Assembly (NCBI GenBank): GCA_946615965.1
Contig: CAMOIC010000042.1
Span: 1 to 7,423, forward strand
Direction of reading: 5' to 3'
Length of the DNA stretch: 7,423 nucleotides
Source of the DNA: UBA3700 sp002372775
GTDB lineage: Bacteria > Bacillota > Clostridia > Christensenellales > UBA3700
Shown: positions 1 through 4,743 of the stretch, piece by piece
Layout of the letters: every line of letters starts with the position of its first letter
Position numbering within the stretch: the first letter of the stretch is position 1
Notes under the pieces: generated by a model
What the model was told of the DNA's origin: nothing
Seen by the model: the letters and a program-made list of their open reading frames with translations, nothing else
Databases searched by the model: none
Program-made: the position numbers and the translations under genes

Positions 1-16
1 CTTTTTTAATTATCTC

Positions 17-49
17 GCGCATATTATATATAGACATTTAAGCGCATAT
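17..49 (+). repeat. Direct repeat GCGCATAT flanking the -35 box
   Basis: The octamer GCGCATAT occurs at 17-24 and again at 42-49, 25 bases apart. One copy lies upstream of the predicted -35 element (31-36) and the other lies in the spacer just before the -10 element (54-59). GCGC stands out against the very AT-rich surroundings. The placement would suit an operator for a DNA-binding regulator, but this is inference from two short copies and chance is possible. Confidence 0.3.
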
Positions 50-59
50 AGAATATAAT
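31..59 (+). promoter_or_regulatory. Sigma-A-type promoter of the phoH operon
   Basis: A -35 box TAGACA (31-36, five of six bases match TTGACA) and a perfect -10 box TATAAT (54-59) are separated by the optimal 17 bases. Transcription would begin near 66-67, giving a leader of about 30 bases to the ribosome binding site and the probable ATC start, or about 57 bases to the first ATG. No other good promoter is visible before the ppdK promoter, so this one probably drives phoH through the ferredoxin gene. Confidence 0.75.
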
Positions 60-69
60 TTAAACGTAC

Positions 70-91
70 AATGCATTTGCATTGAGGAGGG
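70..91 (+). promoter_or_regulatory. phoH leader: small inverted repeat plus strong Shine-Dalgarno
   Basis: AATGC (70-74) and GCATT (79-83) can pair around a four-base loop ATTT, right at the predicted 5' end of the transcript. It is followed at once by GAGGAGGG (84-91), a near-perfect Shine-Dalgarno. The sequence also holds a five-codon frame ATG CAT TTG CAT TGA (71-85, MHLH) whose stop overlaps the Shine-Dalgarno. The SD sits 5 bases before an in-frame ATC codon (96-98) but 32 bases before the first in-frame ATG (123), so it points to an initiation site upstream of that ATG. Confidence 0.5.
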
Positions 92-122
92 TGTTATCGG
101 AGTTTCAATTGAGATTACAGAT

Positions 123-1076
123 ATGCAAGACCAAATAGCATTATTTGGAATGCATGATAGTAATGTTAAATACCTAAAGAAAAGATGCGACGTTAGTATT
201 CGTTTAAATGGACAGTCTATTGTTATAGATGGCGATGACGAAAAAGTTAATCGTGCTAATAAAGTAATAGACATTTTGTTAAAGAAAGCCAAAAGTACAA
301 ATATAAACAAGTATTTTATCGATCTAGTTATAGATTTAGTAGATTCAGATAGTTTAGATTCTTTAAACGATATGATGCAATCTGTTACCACTACAAGTAG
401 GGGTAAGAGTGTTTGTGCTAAAACTTTAGGACAAGCGAAATACCTTGATGCAATAAGAAAGAATAGTATTGTATTTTCAATTGGACCTGCAGGTTCAGGA
501 AAAACATATCTTGCTGTTGCTATGGCTGCTGTTGCGTTTAGAAATAAGCAAGTAGATAAGATTATCTTAACAAGACCAGCAGTTGAGGCAGGAGAAAAAC
601 TAGGATTCTTACCAGGTGATTTAGGGGCAAAAGTAGACCCATATTTAAGACCTCTATATGATGCTCTTCAAGAGATGTTTGGTTTAGAGACTTTTACAAG
701 ATTAATGGAAAGAGGTGCAATAGAAATAGCTCCTTTAGCATATATGAGAGGAAGAACATTATCTAATGCATTTATTATTCTTGATGAAGCTCAAAATACA
801 ACACAAGAACAAATGAAGATGTTCTTAACAAGAATGGGAGAGGGAAGTAAGATTGTAGTAACTGGTGACGTTACTCAAATCGATTTACCAAGAGATAAGA
901 ATTCGGGACTTTTGCAAGCGGCTAAGATTTTGCAAAATATCGAAGATATTGCTATTATTAATTTAGCATCTAAAGACGTTGTTAGAAGCGAACTAGTACA
1001 AAGAATAGTAAACGCTTATAGCAACTTCGAAAATAATAAAAAGGAAGATGAAAAGCATGAAGGCTCAGAAAGTTAG
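123..1076 (+). CDS. phoH: PhoH family ATPase (PhoH/YbeZ)
   Basis: Cytoplasmic P-loop ATPase of the PhoH/YbeZ family. In other bacteria this family works with YbeY in ribosomal RNA processing, and it lies two genes upstream of ybeY here. Visible motifs (numbered from ATG 123): Walker A GPAGSGKT at residues 121-128, TRPAVEAGEKLGFLPGDL after it, LAYMRGRTL, Walker B ILDEAQ with D221/E222, and the TGDVTQ motif at 247-252. The N-terminal third matches the KH-like region of the family. The C-terminus is a short charged tail. Length is 317 residues, normal for the family. The start is uncertain: ATG 123 is the first canonical start after the in-frame stop at 39-41, but it has no good ribosome binding site. 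The strong one at 84-91 fits an ATC codon at 96, which would add nine residues (MGVSIEITD) resembling the N-terminal strand of PhoH proteins. The gene overlaps the next one. Confidence 0.95.
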   Translation: MQDQIALFGMHDSNVKYLKKRCDVSIRLNGQSIVIDGDDEKVNRANKVIDILLKKAKSTNINKYFIDLVIDLVDSDSLDSLNDMMQSVTTTSRGKSVCAKTLGQAKYLDAIRKNSIVFSIGPAGSGKTYLAVAMAAVAFRNKQVDKIILTRPAVEAGEKLGFLPGDLGAKVDPYLRPLYDALQEMFGLETFTRLMERGAIEIAPLAYMRGRTLSNAFIILDEAQNTTQEQMKMFLTRMGEGSKIVVTGDVTQIDLPRDKNSGLLQAAKILQNIEDIAIINLASKDVVRSELVQRIVNAYSNFENNKKEDEKHEGSES

Positions 1077-2502
1077 TGCTAAAAGTACAGCGTTCTATAT
1101 TATTGGCTTACTGGTTTTTAGTGCAATAATTGTTATTGCTAGTGTAAGTTTAATTACTAGAGATGCATTGTTTTTAATAGATAATGGATTGCTTGCTGTA
1201 TCTATGTTGCTATCAGTATTCTTCGTTCTTGTAGTTACATATGTTTATGCAGTGTATATTATAAGACCTAATTACAAAGTAACATCCCAATTTAGAGAAT
1301 ACATAATTGTTAATTCAATAATCACTTTGGTTATTGTATTTTCAAGTATCTTATATTCATCATTATCACCATATGCAGTACCTATTGCTGCTGTATCTTT
1401 ATTAGTAGCAGTTTTATTAACACAAAGATTGGCAATTGTTTGTGGTGTATCTAGCTTTGTAATAATGATGATTGTTTGTCCAAGTGTAGCGTATGCTCAA
1501 AATGGCGCAGTTTCATTTATGAATTTATGCGGACTAATAGTTGGACTTATTTCTTCAATTTGCATGACATATATTGTTCATAGAGGATATACAAGATTCA
1601 AGATTACTGCAGGAGCTTTAGCTATTGGTGCTGGTGTATCTTTAATCAGTATTCCATTTGCAATTATTGAAAATGATGTAACATTTATAGATGTTTTAAA
1701 AGATGTAACGTTTAGCTTCTTAGGTAACGCTATTGCTGTTGGAGTATCTTCAGTTTTATTACCAATTTATGAACATATCTTTAGAGTATGGACAGACTTC
1801 CGTTTAGCAGAAGTATGTTCATTAAATCAACCACTACTTAGACAAATGAGAGAAAAAGCACCAGGTACTTTATCTCACTCATTAACTGTGTCTATTCTTG
1901 CTGAGAACGCAGCAATTGCAATTGGATTAAATCCATTTATGGCAAGAGCGTGTGCTATGTATCATGACGTTGGTAAAGTTAAAAATCCACAATTTTTCGT
2001 AGAAAACTTAGATGGTGGATACAATCCACATGATGACTTAATTATTGATGTTTCAGTTAAGATTATTACTGGGCACCCAGAAGAAGGTGCAGAAATCTTA
2101 AGAGCAAAGAGAATGCCAGATACAATTATTAAGGCAGCTTTAGAGCACCATGGAGATTCTACACTTATGTTCTTCTATCTAAAGGCTAAAGGAATTACAG
2201 AAGGTGATTTAAAGACTGACGAATATCGTTATTCAAATCCAAAGCCTTCTACAAAATACAGTGCTATTATTATGATTTGTGATATGGCTGAAGCAACTAT
2301 TAGAGCTAAGAAGCCAACAACAAAAGAAGAATTAGAAGATATTGTCTCAAATATTATTTCAGGCAGAATCTTAGATGGCCAATTCTCAGATTGCGATATC
2401 TCACTTCAAGATTTGAGCAAGATTAAAGAAAGTATTTGTACAGCAATGCCTTCAATGCTACATCAAAGAATTGATTACAACAAGGCTAAGGAGCGTAGAT
2501 AA
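1057..2502 (+). CDS. pgpH: PgpH-like membrane HD phosphodiesterase, short form
   Basis: Membrane protein with a cytoplasmic HD domain of the 7TM-HD (PgpH/YqfF) family, whose characterised members hydrolyse the second messenger c-di-AMP. Numbered from ATG 1057 (481 residues): a first membrane segment at about 13-33, then seven hydrophobic segments from about 45 to 250, then the HD domain. Expected metal ligands are all present: H274 (APGTLSHSL), H303/D304 (YHDVGK), H340 (TGH), H364/H365 (EHHG) and D409 (ICDMAEA). The family hallmarks FFVEN, GGYNPHD and DGQFSDCD are also there. Family members are usually around 700 residues, with a large extracytoplasmic 7TMR-HDED domain between the first and second membrane segments. 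Here that space is only about 11 residues (34-44), so the sensor domain is missing while the catalytic part is intact. I chose ATG 1057 because AAGGAAG at 1041-1047 is well spaced for it; ATG 1048, three codons earlier, is too close. The gene overlaps phoH by 20 bases and ybeY by one (TAATG). Confidence 0.9.
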   Translation: MKAQKVSAKSTAFYIIGLLVFSAIIVIASVSLITRDALFLIDNGLLAVSMLLSVFFVLVVTYVYAVYIIRPNYKVTSQFREYIIVNSIITLVIVFSSILYSSLSPYAVPIAAVSLLVAVLLTQRLAIVCGVSSFVIMMIVCPSVAYAQNGAVSFMNLCGLIVGLISSICMTYIVHRGYTRFKITAGALAIGAGVSLISIPFAIIENDVTFIDVLKDVTFSFLGNAIAVGVSSVLLPIYEHIFRVWTDFRLAEVCSLNQPLLRQMREKAPGTLSHSLTVSILAENAAIAIGLNPFMARACAMYHDVGKVKNPQFFVENLDGGYNPHDDLIIDVSVKIITGHPEEGAEILRAKRMPDTIIKAALEHHGDSTLMFFYLKAKGITEGDLKTDEYRYSNPKPSTKYSAIIMICDMAEATIRAKKPTTKEELEDIVSNIISGRILDGQFSDCDISLQDLSKIKESICTAMPSMLHQRIDYNKAKERR

Positions 2503-2987
2503 TGGGATTAAATATCTATAAAGAAGTAAAGGGTACAAAAATAGATACAGCTTTCCTAAGAAGTATATATAAAGCTGCTCTTAAATACTTTAAGTTAAAG
2601 GATGTTTTCCAAATTGACGTTACTATTGTTGACGAAAAGACAATTCAAGAAACAAATAAAGAAACAAGAGGAATAGATAGAATAACAGATGTTCTATCTT
2701 TTCCGACAGTTGATTTTAAATTCCCATTTAAGAAAGAAGACTACATAGATTTTATTGATCCAGAGAATAACAAAATATTACTTGGAGATTTAATGCTTTG
2801 CGAAAAAAGAGCAAGAGAGCAAGCAGAGGAATATGGCCATTCTTTTGATAGAGAAGTGGGATTTTTAGTTCTACATGGCATTCTTCATTTACTTGGTTTT
2901 GATCATATCGAAAAAGAAGATGAAGTTGTTATGATGGGACATGCAGAAAATATTTTAAAGGAATTAAAGCTTTCAAGAGATGTTTAG
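2502..2987 (+). CDS. ybeY: Endoribonuclease YbeY, rRNA maturation factor
   Basis: Single-domain zinc-dependent endoribonuclease of the YbeY/UPF0054 family, involved in 16S rRNA 3'-end maturation and 70S ribosome quality control. The signature H-x3-H-x5-H is complete: HGILHLLGFDH at residues 125-135, with zinc ligands H125, H129 and H135. The second family motif, RITDVLSFP, is at residues 60-68 and follows the conserved N-x3-TR. Length is 161 residues, usual for the family. The start is well defined: ATG overlaps the pgpH stop (TAATG), and AAGGAG at 2488-2493 sits 8 bases upstream. The end overlaps era by 8 bases. In Bacillus, dgkA and cdd usually separate ybeY from era; here the two genes touch, which fits the reported functional links between YbeY, Era and PhoH in small-subunit assembly. 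Confidence 0.97.
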   Translation: MGLNIYKEVKGTKIDTAFLRSIYKAALKYFKLKDVFQIDVTIVDEKTIQETNKETRGIDRITDVLSFPTVDFKFPFKKEDYIDFIDPENNKILLGDLMLCEKRAREQAEEYGHSFDREVGFLVLHGILHLLGFDHIEKEDEVVMMGHAENILKELKLSRDV

Positions 2988-3876
2988 AACAGGTTTTGTT
3001 ACGATTATAGGTAAGCCAAATGTAGGTAAGTCTACATTGACTAATAAACTTGTTGGAGATAAGGTTTCTATCGTTTCATTTAGACCTCAAACAACAAGAG
3101 ATAGAATTTTAGGAATTGTTAATGGAGAGGATTATCAACTTATTGTTGTAGATACTCCAGGAATCCATAGCCCAAAGAATAGATTATCTGAGTATATGAT
3201 GAAGAGTGTATCAAGTTCTGTAGAAGGAGTTGATGGTGTTGTTTATGTCATTGCTTGCGATAAGCGTTTAGAAGAAGATGAAGTAAAGCAAATAGCAAAG
3301 TATTCAAAAGGTGAAGCTCCTGTTGTTGTCGTTATTAATAAATGCGATGAAGCAAAGCAAGAAGATATATTCAAGAGAATGGATATGCTAAAAGATATAA
3401 AGAATATCGTAGCTATTATTCCAATCTCTGCAAGAACAGGTAAGAATATAGATATGCTTTTAGAAGAACTTGTTAAACTTCTTCCAGAGGGTGAGGCAAG
3501 ATATGAAGAAGATGAAATGACAGATAAATCGACAAGTTTTATCGTTAGTGAATATATAAGAGAAAAAGCATTAAAACTTCTTGGCGATGAAGTGCCATAT
3601 GGAGTTGGTGTTGTTATAACAAAGTTCTCTGAAAGAGAAAATGGAATTGTTGATATTGAGGCAGATCTTGTTTGCGAAAAGCAAGCTCATAAATCAATTG
3701 TTATTGGTAAGGGCGGAGCTATGATAAAAGAGATATCAACAAAAGCAAGAGAAGATATTGAAAAACTTTTAGGAACTCAAGTTTACTTGAACTTGTTTGT
3801 AAGAGTTAAGGAAGACTGGAGAAACAATCCTGTTGTCCTAAAGAATTTAGGGTATAAAGAAGACGAGCTAGAATAG
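2980..3876 (+). CDS. era: GTPase Era
   Basis: Essential ribosome-assembly GTPase that binds the 3' end of 16S rRNA and 30S subunits. All G motifs are present: G1 GKPNVGKST (11-19), G2 PQTTR (36-40), G3 DTPG (58-61), G4 NKCD (120-123) and G5 SAR (150-152). A C-terminal KH type-2 domain carries the GKGG loop at 243-246 (VIGKGGAMIKEI). Length is 298 residues, normal for Era. ATG 2980 is the only sensible start, since an in-frame stop lies at 2965-2967. It has no well-placed Shine-Dalgarno: AAAGGA at 2957-2962 is 17 bases away. It overlaps ybeY by 8 bases, so translation is probably coupled to ybeY. The TAG stop is followed directly by the recO ATG. I see no missing residue or other anomaly. Confidence 0.97.
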   Translation: MFRTGFVTIIGKPNVGKSTLTNKLVGDKVSIVSFRPQTTRDRILGIVNGEDYQLIVVDTPGIHSPKNRLSEYMMKSVSSSVEGVDGVVYVIACDKRLEEDEVKQIAKYSKGEAPVVVVINKCDEAKQEDIFKRMDMLKDIKNIVAIIPISARTGKNIDMLLEELVKLLPEGEARYEEDEMTDKSTSFIVSEYIREKALKLLGDEVPYGVGVVITKFSERENGIVDIEADLVCEKQAHKSIVIGKGGAMIKEISTKAREDIEKLLGTQVYLNLFVRVKEDWRNNPVVLKNLGYKEDELE

Positions 3877-4413
3877 ATGGAAACAATAGAAGTTGAAGCA
3901 CTATGTTTAAAGAGCATTGATTATAAAGACAACGATAAATTATTAACGTTGTATGCTTCTGGTGTTGGAAAGCTTCTTGTGAATGCAAAAGGATGTAAAA
4001 AACCTAAAGCAAAATTAAAATTTGCGGCATCTGTACTTTGTTTTGGACATTATTATCTAACAAAAACAAGTGGTGGTTATACTCTAACAGGGTGCGATTT
4101 ATATGATAGTTTTTACGATCTTGCTACTGATATTGAAAAGTTCTACGCAGCATCAGTAGTGCTTGAGATATTGGACAAGATGGGTATGGAAGAAGACTAT
4201 AACAATAACTTGTTTTTAATGGCCCTAAAGTGTCTAAAAGAACTTGCATATGAAACAAAGAATCCAAAGAGCTGTTTATACGGCTATTTGAAATTAATTT
4301 TAGAAGCGTTAGGATATGAATGTAACGCAATAACTTTTATGGAGTATTACAATTATTTACTTCATAATCATAATGTACAAATCAACTCGCTAAAAGAGTT
4401 GGCAAAAATATAG
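3877..4413 (+). CDS. recO: DNA repair protein RecO, short form
   Basis: RecO loads RecA onto SSB-coated single strands in the RecFOR pathway. The N-terminal 80 residues match the RecO OB fold (ALCLKSIDYKDNDKLLTLY, then the basic AKGCKKPKAKLK region). They are followed by the helical part (FYAASVVLEILDKM and LYGYLKLILEALGYECN). The protein has only 178 residues, against about 240-255 for typical RecO. It stops matching where the zinc-finger region (CxxC...CxxC) normally begins. The last 20 or so residues (YYNYLLHNHNVQINSLKEL) look like the C-terminal helix and LKS-like tail of RecO, which suggests internal shortening rather than simple truncation. The ferredoxin gene follows 9 bases later, so no lost 3' fragment is hidden downstream. 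ATG lies directly after the era stop with no clear Shine-Dalgarno, so translation is probably coupled. Its position after era supports the assignment. Whether it is fully active cannot be told from sequence. Confidence 0.82.
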   Translation: METIEVEALCLKSIDYKDNDKLLTLYASGVGKLLVNAKGCKKPKAKLKFAASVLCFGHYYLTKTSGGYTLTGCDLYDSFYDLATDIEKFYAASVVLEILDKMGMEEDYNNNLFLMALKCLKELAYETKNPKSCLYGYLKLILEALGYECNAITFMEYYNYLLHNHNVQINSLKELAKI

Positions 4414-4422
4414 GAGATGAAG

Positions 4423-4614
4423 ATGAGATTTAGAGTTAATGATCAATGTATTGGATGTGGCTCTTGCGAATATCATTGTCCAAAAGTATTTAAGGTAATC
4501 GATGATACATACGCAGTAGCTATTGAAGAAGAAGCTCCAGCAGATTGTGTAGATGATGCTATGGTAGCTGTTGAAAATTGTCCTGCTAGCGCAATAGAAA
4601 TAATAGAGGACTAA
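4423..4614 (+). CDS. Monocluster [4Fe-4S] ferredoxin
   Basis: Small, acidic, soluble electron carrier of 63 residues, resembling Thermotoga/clostridial monocluster ferredoxins. Three cluster ligands are in C9-x2-C12-x2-C15, and the fourth is C53 in ENCPASAI. C19 (before P20) and C42 correspond to the pair that forms a disulfide in the Thermotoga maritima protein (known from that family, not shown here). Only one cluster is expected, because the C-terminal half lacks a second CxxCxxC. ATG 4423 is chosen because AGGAG at 4412-4416 lies 6 bases upstream; ATG 4417 touches that site and would add just two residues. The gene begins 9 bases after recO, with its Shine-Dalgarno overlapping the recO stop, so it is probably the last gene of the operon. 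Its redox partner is not in the window. Confidence 0.93.
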   Translation: MRFRVNDQCIGCGSCEYHCPKVFKVIDDTYAVAIEEEAPADCVDDAMVAVENCPASAIEIIED

Positions 4615-4630
4615 ATTGTTAAAAAATAGA

Positions 4631-4654
4631 CTAAGTTAAGGCACTTAATCTTAG
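4631..4654 (+). terminator. Imperfect hairpin after the ferredoxin gene, possible weak terminator
   Basis: CTAAGTTAAG (4631-4640) pairs with CTTAATCTTAG (4644-4654), giving ten base pairs with one bulged T and a three-base loop GCA, 16 bases after the ferredoxin stop. It is AT-rich, and on the + strand it is not followed by a clean T run (CCTGTGTGCTTGTTT), so termination here may be weak. On the - strand it would be followed by TCTATTTTTT, a better terminator tail, but no - strand gene is seen. A competing pairing AGGC (4639-4642)/GCCT (4654-4657) overlaps it. Confidence 0.4.
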
Positions 4655-4663
4655 CCTGTGTGC

Positions 4664-4692
4664 TTGTTTAAAGTAAAAATATTATATATAAT
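4664..4692 (+). promoter_or_regulatory. Sigma-A-type promoter of ppdK
   Basis: A perfect -10 box TATAAT (4687-4692) lies 17 bases after TTGTTT (4664-4669), which keeps only the TTG of the -35 consensus. Transcription would start near 4699, leaving a leader of about 45 bases. A weak -35 with a perfect -10 can mean help from an activator, but that is inference. Confidence 0.6.
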
Positions 4693-4694
4693 TA

Positions 4695-4720
4695 AAATTA
4701 CGGAAAAAAATTAAATTACG
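4695..4720 (+). repeat. Direct repeat AAATTACG at the ppdK transcription start
   Basis: AAATTACG occurs at 4695-4702 and at 4713-4720, each preceded by TTA or TTAA and spaced 18 bases start to start. The first copy covers the predicted transcription start. A site here could bind a regulator, but in such AT-rich DNA two eight-base copies may be chance. Confidence 0.25.
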
Positions 4721-4724
4721 AGAT

Positions 4725-4741
4725 TACTCTAAGGAGGAGTA
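4725..4741 (+). promoter_or_regulatory. ppdK ribosome binding site in a small inverted repeat
   Basis: AAGGAGG (4731-4737) is a near-perfect Shine-Dalgarno 6 bases before the ppdK ATG. It is framed by TACTC (4725-4729) and GAGTA (4737-4741), which could form a five-pair hairpin with most of the Shine-Dalgarno in the loop. The stem is short, so strong repression is not expected. The site itself is secure; the hairpin is weak evidence. Confidence 0.6.
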
Positions 4742-4743
4742 CG

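Noticed and set aside
1..7. T-rich start of the window (CTTTTTT) as the tail of an upstream terminator
   Set aside because: The hairpin, if any, is outside the window, so it cannot be supported.
38..391. Open frame on the - strand across the phoH start
   Set aside because: It overlaps well-supported PhoH coding sequence and promoter, has no recognisable domain and no ribosome binding site support; it is a shadow.
1048..1056. ATG 1048 as the pgpH start
   Set aside because: The Shine-Dalgarno AAGGAAG (1041-1047) directly abuts it, whereas ATG 1057 has good spacing. Only three residues differ, so the alternative is not excluded.
4383..4401. Inverted repeat CAACTC/GAGTTG at the end of recO as a terminator
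   Set aside because: It lies within the coding sequence, has a short stem with a seven-base loop and no T run, and the next gene starts about 20 bases later.
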